Both the position numbers and the translations under genes were made by a program. A DNA stretch of 64,000 nucleotides, from assembly GCF_019400745.1 (NCBI RefSeq), contig NZ_WJIB01000011.1, positions 204,138 through 268,137 on the forward strand, written 5' to 3'. Shown in pieces: positions 1 through 8,247 of this stretch. Numbering within the stretch: position 1 is the first letter of the stretch; every line of letters starts with the position of its first letter. The stretch comes from Cohnella sp. CFH 77786. GTDB taxonomy: Bacteria > Bacillota > Bacilli > Paenibacillales > Paenibacillaceae. The notes beneath the pieces are model-generated. The model was not told where the DNA came from, searched no databases, and worked only from the letters and a program-made list of their open reading frames with translations.

Positions 1-663
1 CCGGTCGCGGGCAATATGGGCGTCGTTCCGCCGCTTCCCGGTTTTCTGCAGGGTTTGAGGGAGATCACGTCGCGGTACGGAAGCCTGCTCATTTTCGATG
101 AAGTCATGACCGGGTTCCGGGTTCACTTCAACTGCGCGCAAGGGCTGTACGGGATCACGCCCGATTTGACCTGCTTGGCCAAAGTGATCGGCGGAGGACT
201 TCCGGTCGGCGCGTACGGCGGAAGACGGGACATCATGGAGCGGATGGCGCCCGCAGGCCCGATCTACCAGGCCGGCACGCTGTCGGGGAATCCGCTGGCG
301 ATGGCGGCCGGCTATACGACGCTGAAGCTCATGACCGAAGATCGATACGAGTTGCTGGAGCGGCTCTCGAAGCGCCTGCATGAGGGACTCGAGGCCAACG
401 CGCGGGAGCTTGGCATTCCGATGACGATCAACCGCGTCGGCTCCATGGTGTGTCCGTTCTTTACCGACAAACGCGTCGTCAACTACGAGGACGCAAGGAG
501 TTCGGACACGGAGCGGTTCAAGAACGTGTTCCGCCATCTTCTCGACCTCGGGGTGAACATCGCGCCTTCCGCTTTCGAGGGGTGGTTCGTTTCGACGGCT
601 CATACCGAACGCGATATCGACACGACGATCGAGGCGCACCGAGAGGCGCTTCGCCGGTCGTAA
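1..663 (+). CDS. hemL: Glutamate-1-semialdehyde 2,1-aminomutase, C-terminal part
   Basis: PLP-dependent aminomutase that converts glutamate-1-semialdehyde to 5-aminolevulinate, the last step of the C5 route to heme. The frame is open from base 1, so the 5' end lies outside the window and 220 residues remain. The visible part starts at the family motif [11 protein letters not shown]. The PLP-contacting aspartate is in [11 protein letters not shown], and the Schiff-base lysine is in [15 protein letters not shown], where the family usually has GKIIGGG. The next gene is spoVID, as at the end of the B. subtilis hem operon, which supports the call. Only the start is missing. Confidence 0.95.
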   Translation, partial: PVAGNMGVVPPLPGFLQGLREITSRYGSLLIFDEVMTGFRVHFNCAQGLYGITPDLTCLAKVIGGGLPVGAYGGRRDIMERMAPAGPIYQAGTLSGNPLAMAAGYTTLKLMTEDRYELLERLSKRLHEGLEANARELGIPMTINRVGSMVCPFFTDKRVVNYEDARSSDTERFKNVFRHLLDLGVNIAPSAFEGWFVSTAHTERDIDTTIEAHREALRRS

Positions 664-678
664 ACCGGCATCCCCAGG

Positions 679-745
679 CAACCCCTTCCGTTCCCGGTCA
701 ACGGCGCAGCCGTTTTACTTGGGAAAGAAGGGGTTGTTTGCTTTT
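679..745 (+). terminator. Large intrinsic terminator after hemL
   Basis: The arms CAACCCCTTC (679-688) and GAAGGGGTTG (727-736) pair perfectly. Inside them TTCCC/GGGAA and AACGG/CCGTT can also pair, and a T-rich run follows. This probably ends the hem operon. Confidence 0.65.
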
Positions 746-849
746 TGTCCCGGGGGCAGGCATGCCCGACTTTCGGCGGCATATAGATAAGGAAGAAGCT
801 GCCCAGGACCCGTAACGATCGGGCCCATGCCGAAAGGAGGATGGAGGAA

Positions 850-2349
850 GTGACGGACCCGTTTAACGGATTGAGGTTCGACATTTACGAGCGGGTGCAT
901 TTGCCCGATGATGTGGCCGCCATCGAGGAATTGGAGGAAGTCGAGCTCGTTCCCCACATGCAGGCGAAGACCCATAAGGACCATGTGCTGCTCAAAGGGC
1001 ATTTGCTGTTGTCCGGCTTTTACCGGGCGAAGGAGCAGACCCGGGGAGTCACGAAATTGGAGCATTGGATTCCGGTGGAGATTTCCCTTCCGCCGAATCG
1101 CGTATCGCGGGTGGAGGATCTGGCGGTCGAAATCGACAATTTCGACGTGGATTTGCTGTCCACCCGGTCGCTGAACGTCACGGGAGTACTCGCGCTGCGG
1201 GGGCTGGCCGAACAACAGCAGGAGCCGGTGTGGAGGGACGACAGCTTCACGGTGGTCCACCAGGCACCGGCCGAGGCGGGTTTGGCCGGCACTCCGGCTC
1301 AGGCTGAGCCGGAGAATCCTCCTTCCGAAACGACGCAGGAGGTTCCGGCCCCCGCCCCAGGGGCTCCGGTCTTCGGTTCGCCGGACGACTGGCGGAAAGG
1401 ACAAGAGGGTCCGGGTGACGGGCCGGCGGTGGAATTCGGGACGCCGCCCCCATTCGAGCAGGTGCCGCCCGTCCATCTAGCCGTTCCTCCGCAGACGATG
1501 CCGTACTATGCGGTGCCCGAGGGCCGGGATAACGGCGTTTGGCCATTCGCGCCCTTCGCGAAACCGGAGCCGGAAGCCGAAACCGTGCAGATCGAGTCCG
1601 GGCCGGGTTCTCCGGAAGCGGATTGGAAGTCCGACGTGGGTTGGGGAGACGTGTCTTCCAGGAAAACGGAACTCGATTTCGCGCTCCCGGAATACCCGGC
1701 CCCATGGAACGGCAAGGTGGAGATCGCGCAGGATCCGGCAGGCGAGTATAAGACGGAGCCGTGGGCGGAGGCGGAGGATCGAAGGGAACATAAGGAAGCG
1801 AAGCCGGAGTTCGGGGCGGCGGTAATACCGGAGCTCGGAACGGTCGAGAAACCGGAGTATTGGGCGGCGGTGGATCCGGAGTTCGGAACGGGCGATAAAC
1901 CGGAATTCAAACCGGAATTCAAACCGGAAGAGAAGCCGGCGTTCAAGCCGGAAGAGAAACAAGAGCTCAAGGTGGCGTACGGAGCCAAGCCGTGGGAGTC
2001 TCCTGTACGAGCTCCTTCCGGAGTCGGCTTGTTGTCCGTTCTGGGTGACAAGGGGGCTGCCCGCGAAGCGGAGCTGCAAGCTTTGCGTGCGGCACAGGCG
2101 GAAGCGAACGACGCGAACGCGAAGCTATCCCGCGAGAGCACGGGCGACGAGCTGGAATGGACGAAGCTCTTCCTCGGCAAAGGTTCGGAGGCCCAGCAGT
2201 TCAGCAAGGTCAGGATGTGCATCGTCCAGCGGGAGGATACGCTCGATTCCATCGCCGCCCGCTACAATGTGCAAGTCCGGGAGCTTCAGTTGCGGAACCG
2301 GTTGATCGATCCGTATTTGTCCGAAGGGCAAGTGTTGTATATTCCTTAA
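850..2349 (+). CDS. spoVID: Stage VI sporulation protein D (spore coat encasement), LysM-containing
   Basis: In B. subtilis SpoVID drives encasement of the forespore by coat proteins and binds SafA. This copy has a conserved N-terminal domain (about residues 1-125; FDIYERVHLP near the start), a long Pro/Glu-rich linker with degenerate repeats (KPEFG, KPEFK, KPEEK types, about 1790-1975), and a C-terminal LysM domain of about 48 residues ending GQVLYIP. GTG 850 is chosen because AAAGGAGG (833-840) lies 9 bases before it; that same sequence abuts the ATG at 841 and is too close to serve it. An inverted repeat (770-777 with 829-836) reaches into the ribosome binding site. It follows hemL as in B. 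subtilis, and a safA-like gene lies further on at 41 kb. Confidence 0.88.
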   Translation: MTDPFNGLRFDIYERVHLPDDVAAIEELEEVELVPHMQAKTHKDHVLLKGHLLLSGFYRAKEQTRGVTKLEHWIPVEISLPPNRVSRVEDLAVEIDNFDVDLLSTRSLNVTGVLALRGLAEQQQEPVWRDDSFTVVHQAPAEAGLAGTPAQAEPENPPSETTQEVPAPAPGAPVFGSPDDWRKGQEGPGDGPAVEFGTPPPFEQVPPVHLAVPPQTMPYYAVPEGRDNGVWPFAPFAKPEPEAETVQIESGPGSPEADWKSDVGWGDVSSRKTELDFALPEYPAPWNGKVEIAQDPAGEYKTEPWAEAEDRREHKEAKPEFGAAVIPELGTVEKPEYWAAVDPEFGTGDKPEFKPEFKPEEKPAFKPEEKQELKVAYGAKPWESPVRAPSGVGLLSVLGDKGAAREAELQALRAAQAEANDANAKLSRESTGDELEWTKLFLGKGSEAQQFSKVRMCIVQREDTLDSIAARYNVQVRELQLRNRLIDPYLSEGQVLYIP

Positions 2350-2359
2350 TGACCGGACG

Positions 2360-2390
2360 CCGTCCCTATCGGGGCGGTTTTCGTTTTTTT
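2360..2390 (+). terminator. Intrinsic terminator after spoVID
   Basis: CCGTCCC (2360-2366) pairs with GGGGCGG (2371-2377), followed by TTTTCGTTTTTTT. It separates spoVID from the convergent regulator gene. Confidence 0.7.
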
Positions 2391-2419
2391 ACATTCATGC
2401 CGGGATACGGGCCGGCTCG

Positions 2420-3493
2420 TTAACGATTCAGTTGAACGGGGATGACGACTTTCTGCGGCGAATAGGCGCCCTCGAACTGTTGAAGCAGCAGTTGAACGGC
2501 CGAATGGGCCATCCGCTTCTCGTCTTGCCCTACCCAGGGAATGCCGGGGATATGGGGATCGTCGAAGGAAAGCAGCTTGATGTTTCGGTCCGGAAGCTTG
2601 CCGCTTTGAATCGCCCGGAAGGTCAAATCCGCCATCTCGGCCGTAAGCGTGACTGCCGCCGTGATATTCGGATTGTTTTCCAAAAATTCCAGGAGGTAAG
2701 AGTACGTATTCTCGTTGCGGAGAACTTGGATGGGAACATGGCACCATTGGTTTTTGTCGATCGGAATGCCACGGTCGATATAGGCTTTCTCGAATCCGGC
2801 CGTCCGGTCTTGAATGGCGGTATTCGTATTGTCGGGCGAGATCAGGGCGATTTGCCGGTGCCCCTCATCGAGCAATATGGACACGGCATCGTAGACTCCG
2901 CCGAAATTATCGGACGTGACCTGGTAGGTCTCGATATTTCTCAGATAACGATCGATGAAGACGAAAGGGAATTTCTCCAGCGAAAGGCGGAGGAGCGACT
3001 CGTTGTACGTTTCGTCTTCCGTCGGAAACACGATGATTCCCTTGACTTCGGAGCAATCGGTCAATTCCTGGATGGCGCGGGATTCCTCGGCCGAAGATTC
3101 GCGCGTCAGATGGAGGACAAGCTGGTATCCGGCTTCCTTGACGAAGTACTCCATATGGTCCACGAGCTGTTGGATCACTTTCGTCTTCAGCGTCGGAATG
3201 ATGAATCCGATGTATTTGCCGGCGGCCGAACGGGTGGCGGGCAGGGCTGCCGCGGCTGCCGGGACGGCTTCGAACGGACGGTCTGCGACGAACGTTCCTT
3301 TCCCTTGAATGCGGATGACGATCCCTTCGTCCGCGAGCGCGGCGAGAGCGTTCTTCACGGTGATCTTGCTGACGTTGTAAGCTTCCATCAGTTCCTGCTC
3401 GGACGGGACGCGGTCTTTGGGCCGGAGTTCCCCTGACAAAATCCCGTCGCGGATCGATTGCTGAATTTGTTTATATAAAGGCGTTTTGGACAA
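2420..3493 (-). CDS. AraR-like transcription repressor (GntR DNA-binding plus LacI/GalR sugar-binding domain)
   Basis: A chimeric regulator of 357 residues. Residues 1-70 form a GntR winged helix (PLYKQIQQSIRDGIL, then VPSEQELMEAYNVSKITVKNAL). From about residue 92 there is a LacI/GalR-type periplasmic-binding-like effector domain (IGFIIPTLKT, GIIVFPTE, LLSFDDPHIPG). This is the architecture of B. subtilis AraR, the L-arabinose-responsive repressor. The start is TTG at 3493, preceded on the minus strand by GGGGTGAGAG. It is divergent from the solute-binding protein gene, and the downstream GH43 enzyme fits control of an arabinose- or pentose-oligosaccharide operon. The inducer is an inference. 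Confidence 0.8.
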   Translation of the reverse strand: MSKTPLYKQIQQSIRDGILSGELRPKDRVPSEQELMEAYNVSKITVKNALAALADEGIVIRIQGKGTFVADRPFEAVPAAAAALPATRSAAGKYIGFIIPTLKTKVIQQLVDHMEYFVKEAGYQLVLHLTRESSAEESRAIQELTDCSEVKGIIVFPTEDETYNESLLRLSLEKFPFVFIDRYLRNIETYQVTSDNFGGVYDAVSILLDEGHRQIALISPDNTNTAIQDRTAGFEKAYIDRGIPIDKNQWCHVPIQVLRNENTYSYLLEFLENNPNITAAVTLTAEMADLTFRAIQSGKLPDRNIKLLSFDDPHIPGIPWVGQDEKRMAHSAVQLLLQQFEGAYSPQKVVIPVQLNR

Positions 3494-3540
3494 AATACTC
3501 TCACCCCAGTTCGCCTTATAAAAAGACGAATATATTATTA

Positions 3541-3560
3541 ATTGGATCTATTATACCAAT
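3541..3560. promoter_or_regulatory. Candidate repressor operator
   Basis: ATTGG and CCAAT form an inverted repeat around an AT-rich centre in the 208-base intergenic region between the divergent regulator and transporter genes. It is not a match to the known B. subtilis AraR box. The assignment rests on symmetry and position only. Confidence 0.3.
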
Positions 3561-3647
3561 AAATATATTGATGTGAAGCAAATAGAATAAAAAACATAAT
3601 TAAAAATGAATTATAACCAATTGAGTATATTTTTCTGGAGATCCGGG

Positions 3648-3656
3648 TGCTATAAT
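3648..3656 (+). promoter_or_regulatory. Extended -10 promoter of the sugar transporter operon
   Basis: TGC directly precedes TATAAT (3651-3656), an extended -10 element. No good -35 is visible, as is usual for extended -10 promoters. It lies about 46 bases before the solute-binding protein start. Confidence 0.6.
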
Positions 3657-3662
3657 GCAATC

Positions 3663-3677
3663 TGTAAAGCGTTTTCA
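3663..3677 (+). promoter_or_regulatory. cre-like site at the transcription start
   Basis: TGTAAAGCGTTTTCA resembles a catabolite-responsive element (consensus TGWAANCGNTNWCA) but carries one extra base in the left half. Its place at the expected transcription start of a sugar operon fits CcpA repression. Confidence 0.45.
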
Positions 3678-3701
3678 CTCACCGACAGGAGGTCTTGCAA
3701 A

Positions 3702-5045
3702 ATGAGAAAAAGCCTTGCCGTTTTATCCGTCCTGGCGCTCGCGACGTCCCTTCTCGCGGGTTGCGGCAGCAAATCCGGAAACGAATCGTCGAAAGACAAC
3801 GCCGCTTCGCCTTCGGCCAGCCAGCAGGCGTCATCGTCTTCGGCAGCAGCAGGCGGGGAGAAAGTTACGCTGACCGTCACGCACTTCATGGTAGAGAAAC
3901 CGAAGGTAGACACCTTTAAGAAGTTGACCGACCGCTTTACCGAGCTCCACCCGAACGTAAGTTTCGACATCCAGGTCATGCCGGTGGACAAGTACAACGA
4001 CAACATCAAGATGAAGGTCGCCGCCGCCGACGAGCCGGACATCATTTTCGGCCGTCCGCAAGGCATGGTGGATATGACCAAGGCAGGCGCTTTCCTTGAT
4101 ATCACGAACGAACCGTTCATAAAACGCGTAGACCCGGCCTATATTCCCAACGTTTCCTATGACGGCAAAGTGTACGGCTTGCCGGTGGACCTGATGACCA
4201 ACGGCATCATTTACAACAAGGACCTGTTCAAGCAGGCCGGCGTAGAAGTGCCGAAGACGTATTCCGAATTGGTCAAAGCCGCCGAGACGCTGCAATCGAA
4301 GGGCATTACCCCGTTCGCGGCATCGTGGAAAGACGGCGCCTCTTACATGAGCTTCATGTGGCCGGATATGTGGGGCGGCATGCTCGTGAAGAACCCGGAC
4401 TATGCGGGGGCGATCATGGCGGGCCAGAAGAAGTTCTCGGACATTCCCGATTACAAAGGCTTCTTGGAGCGCGTGAACCAACTGAGCGCCATGACGAACA
4501 AAGACGCCAAGGACATCGACTACGACCGCGCTTTGCAATACTTCGCTCAAGGCAAAGCGGCGATGATCATCATGGGCAGCTTCGCGATCGGCACCATTCG
4601 CTCCTACAATCCCGACGGCAATTTCGGCGTCTTCATGTACCCGTCTTACGATAATGCGAACGACAACTACTTGACGTATTCGACCGACGACACGTGGATG
4701 ATCGGAGCCCAGTCCAAACACGTCGACGAAGCGAAGCAGTTCTTCGAGTTCATGGCTTCCGACGAAGGAGCGCAAATCTGGGCGGACGGCGTTCAAACGA
4801 TCAGCACGATCTCCAAGGACATCAAGCCGAAGCAGCAGGACCCGATGGCTTCGGACTTCCAGGCGATCTTCCAGACCGGCAAGACCGTCAACAACCAAGT
4901 CAAACCGCTGTGGTACGGCCAATACGACGATAGCTGGCAGAAGGTCATGACGTACTTCCTGGTGTCGGATCCCAAGACGAGAAGCGTTGACGATACCTTG
5001 AAGAAACTCGACGATGAATTCGCGCGGATCAACAAAATGAAATAA
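3702..5045 (+). CDS. Extracellular sugar-binding lipoprotein of an ABC transporter
   Basis: A solute-binding protein of 447 residues, family 1 (MalE/UgpB type), that would capture an oligosaccharide and deliver it to the permeases encoded next. The start at 3702 follows AGGAGG (3688-3693) and opens a lipoprotein signal peptide with lipobox LLAGC, cysteine 21. A Ser/Ala/Gln-rich linker follows, then the binding fold (VTHFMVEKPKVDTFKKL, ILFGRPQG-type and GLPVDLMTNGIIYNKDLF segments typical of the family). It is divergent from the AraR-like regulator. The substrate is not readable from sequence; arabino-oligosaccharides are the best guess from the GH43 gene. Confidence 0.88.
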   Translation: MRKSLAVLSVLALATSLLAGCGSKSGNESSKDNAASPSASQQASSSSAAAGGEKVTLTVTHFMVEKPKVDTFKKLTDRFTELHPNVSFDIQVMPVDKYNDNIKMKVAAADEPDIIFGRPQGMVDMTKAGAFLDITNEPFIKRVDPAYIPNVSYDGKVYGLPVDLMTNGIIYNKDLFKQAGVEVPKTYSELVKAAETLQSKGITPFAASWKDGASYMSFMWPDMWGGMLVKNPDYAGAIMAGQKKFSDIPDYKGFLERVNQLSAMTNKDAKDIDYDRALQYFAQGKAAMIIMGSFAIGTIRSYNPDGNFGVFMYPSYDNANDNYLTYSTDDTWMIGAQSKHVDEAKQFFEFMASDEGAQIWADGVQTISTISKDIKPKQQDPMASDFQAIFQTGKTVNNQVKPLWYGQYDDSWQKVMTYFLVSDPKTRSVDDTLKKLDDEFARINKMK

Positions 5046-5052
5046 AGGGGAG

Positions 5053-5099
5053 GCCGTTCCCTCGGATGACCGGTTCGTCCGGCCATGAGGGGACGGCCG
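5053..5099 (+). promoter_or_regulatory. Intercistronic stem-loop between binding-protein and permease genes
   Basis: GGCCGTTCCCTC (5053-5064) pairs over 12 positions, one of them T:G, with GAGGGGACGGCC (5088-5099). An inner CCGG/CCGG stem extends it. No T-run follows, so it is more likely an mRNA-stabilising or attenuating element that keeps the binding protein in excess over the permeases. Confidence 0.55.
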
Positions 5100-5121
5100 A
5101 TCCGGCATCGGGGGTGAGTGG

Positions 5122-5979
5122 ATGAGAAAAAAACATAAGGCGGAACTGATCAAATTTACCTTTTTGCTCCCCGCGCTGCTGTTTTTCACGGTGGTCGTGA
5201 TCGTACCGTTTTTCCGGGGAATCAACATCGCTTTCACGAACTGGAACGGCATCGACGCCACTTACGATTACGTGGGCCTGCACAACCTTTTCCTGATGTT
5301 TCAGGACAGCGAAATCGTAACGCCGCTCAAGAACACGCTGTTTTACGCGATCGTCACGACGTTCTTCGTGAACGTATTCGGCTTGCTTCTGGCGGTTGCG
5401 CTCAACGAGAAATTCAGAGGCGTCAATTTGCTCAAAAGCTTTATCTTCATGCCCATGGTTATCAGCTTGGTGCTGGCGTCCATCATTTGGCGTTATTTAT
5501 TCAGCGACATTTATCCGGTCCTCTTCCATACCGACGGAGGTCTGCTGGGCAACCCATCCACCGTCATGATCGGTTTGTGCGTGATCGCGATCTGGAAGGA
5601 AACGGGCCTTGCCATGGTCATATACTACGCCGGGCTGCAGACCATTCCCAAAGATATGTACGAAGCGGCCGAAATCGACGGCGCGAAAAGGGTTCAGCGA
5701 TTTTTCAAAATCACCGTGCCGCTGCTGATCCCTGCCTTCACGTATTGCATCCCTTTATGGCTCGGGACGGGGCTTAGACAATTCGACTATTCGATGGTGG
5801 CAACGAAGGGCGGACCGGGCAGGGCGTCCGAGACGATGGCCATGTACGTTTACAATTACGAATTTCCCTACTTCAAGGCCGGATACGGGCAAATGGCGGC
5901 GCTCGTCCTGTTTTTCATGATCTTGCTCATCACCGTGTTCATTACCCGCGCTTTGCGTAAAGGAGAGGTCGAATATTGA
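5122..5979 (+). CDS. Sugar ABC transporter permease, MalF/UgpA type
   Basis: An integral membrane subunit of 285 residues with about six transmembrane helices, starting FTFLLPALLFFTVVVIVPF. The cytoplasmic EAA loop that docks the ATPase is YEAAEIDGAKRVQRFF followed by KITVPLL. It pairs with the permease encoded downstream, whose TTG start overlaps this stop. The start ATG is preceded by GGGGGTGAG. No ATP-binding subunit is encoded here. Related B. subtilis systems borrow the shared ATPase MsmX, and the same is inferred for this one. Confidence 0.9.
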   Translation: MRKKHKAELIKFTFLLPALLFFTVVVIVPFFRGINIAFTNWNGIDATYDYVGLHNLFLMFQDSEIVTPLKNTLFYAIVTTFFVNVFGLLLAVALNEKFRGVNLLKSFIFMPMVISLVLASIIWRYLFSDIYPVLFHTDGGLLGNPSTVMIGLCVIAIWKETGLAMVIYYAGLQTIPKDMYEAAEIDGAKRVQRFFKITVPLLIPAFTYCIPLWLGTGLRQFDYSMVATKGGPGRASETMAMYVYNYEFPYFKAGYGQMAALVLFFMILLITVFITRALRKGEVEY

Positions 5980-6818
5980 ATACGTCCGTTTCCAGCAACC
6001 GAAAATGGAGCCGAACGATCCGAATCGCCTTTCTCTACGCGGTTGCGCTTGTTTTCCTGTTTCCGTTCTACGTCGCCATCGTCTATTCGATCAAAACGCC
6101 GGTGGAAACCGCGGAAAACCCGCTCGGTTTTCCGATGCATGTTTCCTGGGGGAACTATGCCGACGCGATCGTGGCGTCCAACTTTTTTCAAGCGCTGCGC
6201 AACAGCATGATTGCCACGGCGGGAACCGTCGTGCTCACGATCCTCGTGTGCTCCATGGCCGCCTATGTCATCTCCAGAAACAGCAATCGGTTTTACAACT
6301 TCTTCTACTTCTTGTTCATGTCTTCGATCATGCTCCCGTTTCAGGTGCTCATGTTCCCGCTGTACAAAACGTGGGTGGACTTGCACTTCCTGAACACGCT
6401 TCACGGGCTGGTCGTTTCTCTGACCGGCGTGCAGATCGGGTATTTCTGTTTTCTTTACGTCGGGTTTATCAAAACCGTTCCGCGGGAATTGGAAGAGTCC
6501 GCTTTGATCGACGGTGCCTCCCAGTACCGCACGTTCTTTACGATCATTTTCCCGCTGCTGAAGCCCATCAACACCACCATCCTGGTGCTGAGCGCGCTCG
6601 GCGCTTGGAACGATTTCGTCGTTTCGATGGTGATCGTGCAGAAGAAAGCCGTATCGACGTTGCCGCTGGTGCAGTTTCAATTTTTCGGCGAGTATACCTC
6701 GCAAGTCAACATGGCATTCGCGGCCATCATCCTATCGATGATCCCGATCATGATTTTCTATTTCGCGGTTCAGCGATATATCATCAGCGGGGTGACGGCG
6801 GGAGCCGTCAAAGGATAA
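5976..6818 (+). CDS. Sugar ABC transporter permease, MalG/UgpE type
   Basis: The second permease subunit, 280 residues, with about six transmembrane segments and the EAA motif ELEESALIDGASQYRTFF. The TTG start at 5976 overlaps the preceding stop by four bases, indicating translational coupling. The C-terminus (FYFAVQRYIISGVTAGAVKG) is the usual end of MalG-like permeases. It imports the ligand captured by the lipoprotein encoded upstream. Confidence 0.9.
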   Translation: MNTSVSSNRKWSRTIRIAFLYAVALVFLFPFYVAIVYSIKTPVETAENPLGFPMHVSWGNYADAIVASNFFQALRNSMIATAGTVVLTILVCSMAAYVISRNSNRFYNFFYFLFMSSIMLPFQVLMFPLYKTWVDLHFLNTLHGLVVSLTGVQIGYFCFLYVGFIKTVPRELEESALIDGASQYRTFFTIIFPLLKPINTTILVLSALGAWNDFVVSMVIVQKKAVSTLPLVQFQFFGEYTSQVNMAFAAIILSMIPIMIFYFAVQRYIISGVTAGAVKG

Positions 6819-6857
6819 ATCATCTACACACGATACTCGAATGCGAGGAATAGGCCT

Positions 6858-7814
6858 ATGAAGCGACACACGACAGAGATCGGCGCCGGACGGGCGGCCC
6901 CCGTAGTTTTGCAGCGGGCCGATCCGTGGGTATACCGCCACACGGACGGGTTCTACTATTTCACGGCTTCGGTTCCGGAATACGACCGGATCGAGCTCAG
7001 GCGATCCGCGACGATTCAAGGACTCGCGGACGCAGTCCCGACGGCCGTCTGGAGAAAGCACGAGAGCGGACGGATGAGTTCTCATATATGGGCGCCTGAA
7101 ATCCATTATATCGACGGCAAGTGGTACGTTTATTTCGCGGCTGCACCTTCAGGCGACACCGTAAAAGGAATGTTCGACCACCGCATGTTCGTGCTGGAGA
7201 ACGAAGCCGAAGATCCGTTCCAGGGGACGTGGGTCGAGAAAGGCCAAATCGCGACCGCGAGGGACTCTTTTTCGCTGGACGCCACGACGTTCGAGCATGG
7301 AGGCGTCCGCTATCTGGTTTGGGCGCAGCACGATCCGGACGTACCGGGCCACTCTAACCTATATCTGGCGCCGATGCGAAACCCGTGGACGTTGACAGGA
7401 CCGCAGCTGATGCTGACCAAGCCGGAACTCCACTGGGAAACGCGCGGCTTCCTCGTCAACGAAGGACCTGCGGTCCTGCGGAAAAACGGGCGGATTTTCA
7501 TCAGCTATTCGGCAAGCGCGACGGATCACAACTACTGCATGGGGCTGTTGGCCGCGGATGAGCATAGCGATCTCATGAATGCGGACGCCTGGACCAAATG
7601 GCCGCAACCCATATTCGAAACCGATGAAGAGAACGGTTTGTACGGGCCGGGGCACAACTGCTTCACGGTCTCGGAAGACGGGGCCGCGGAGGTATTCGTG
7701 TTCCATGCCAGGAATTATAAAGAAATCGAGGGAGACCCGCTTTATGACCCGAACCGGCACATGTACGCGAAAACGCTGGCTTGGGACAACGACGGCAATC
7801 CCGTCTTCCGGTAG
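6858..7814 (+). CDS. Glycoside hydrolase family 43 protein
   Basis: A 318-residue five-bladed beta-propeller glycosidase with no signal peptide, so likely cytoplasmic and acting on imported oligosaccharides. The three GH43 acidic residues are visible: general base Asp22 (RADPWV), pKa-modulating Asp141 (FSLDATTF) and acid Glu202 (VNEGPAV). HIWAPEIHYIDGKWYVYF is typical of alpha-L-arabinofuranosidases and beta-xylosidases of this family. It is the last gene of the operon, 39 bases after the permease. Arabinofuranosidase is favoured by the AraR-like regulator, but xylosidase activity cannot be excluded. Confidence 0.85.
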   Translation: MKRHTTEIGAGRAAPVVLQRADPWVYRHTDGFYYFTASVPEYDRIELRRSATIQGLADAVPTAVWRKHESGRMSSHIWAPEIHYIDGKWYVYFAAAPSGDTVKGMFDHRMFVLENEAEDPFQGTWVEKGQIATARDSFSLDATTFEHGGVRYLVWAQHDPDVPGHSNLYLAPMRNPWTLTGPQLMLTKPELHWETRGFLVNEGPAVLRKNGRIFISYSASATDHNYCMGLLAADEHSDLMNADAWTKWPQPIFETDEENGLYGPGHNCFTVSEDGAAEVFVFHARNYKEIEGDPLYDPNRHMYAKTLAWDNDGNPVFR

Positions 7815-7847
7815 CCGCGGCTTCCCCTGCTCTTCGTCCTTTCCGTA

Positions 7848-7876
7848 TTGACTCGCCTTTTCATGGCGGGTAGAAT
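7848..7876 (+). promoter_or_regulatory. SigmaA promoter of valS
   Basis: TTGACT (7848-7853), a 17-base spacer, and TAGAAT (7871-7876). It sits just upstream of the T-box leader. Confidence 0.8.
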
Positions 7877-7892
7877 AGGATAGAAAGACGAA

Positions 7893-8160
7893 GAAAGGGA
7901 AAAGTTCGCGGTTTACCCCTACAGAGAGCGGAACCGCCGGATCGTCCGGCGCTGGGAGGTTGCGCAGGAAGGCGCCACGGACGGTCACCCTGGAGTTTCC
8001 CGTATGAGATCCGGGCTTCCTTGCCTTGGAGGTAAGACGGGACGGCTTGCGGCCGTTATCCTGCGACAAGTGCCGTGCGGTTGCCCATGCAGCCCGCGGA
8101 ACGAAGGTGGTACCACGGAAGCTCAACCTTTCGTCCTTTGCGACGGGAGGTTTTTTGTTT
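7893..8160 (+). promoter_or_regulatory. T-box riboswitch of valS with terminator
   Basis: A tRNA-sensing leader. The AG-rich element CAGAGAGCGG lies in the Stem I region, and GGGAAA (about 7897-7902) can close Stem I with TTTCCC (7994-7999). The T-box sequence GAACGAAGGTGGTACCACGG begins at 8098. The alternative terminator pairs CCTTTCGTC (8127-8135) with GACGGGAGG (8142-8150), followed by TTTTTT. GTC followed by A at 7982-7985 is the best specifier candidate, a valine codon that agrees with valS. Uncharged tRNA-Val would stabilise the antiterminator and allow valS transcription. Confidence 0.9.
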
Positions 8161-8247
8161 TGTTACCGGGGTCCCGAAAAGGAATCGGAATTCGATTCAG
8201 AGCTTCACTTCACTTTTCGGGTAGAAACATAAGGAGGTTGTCCAACC

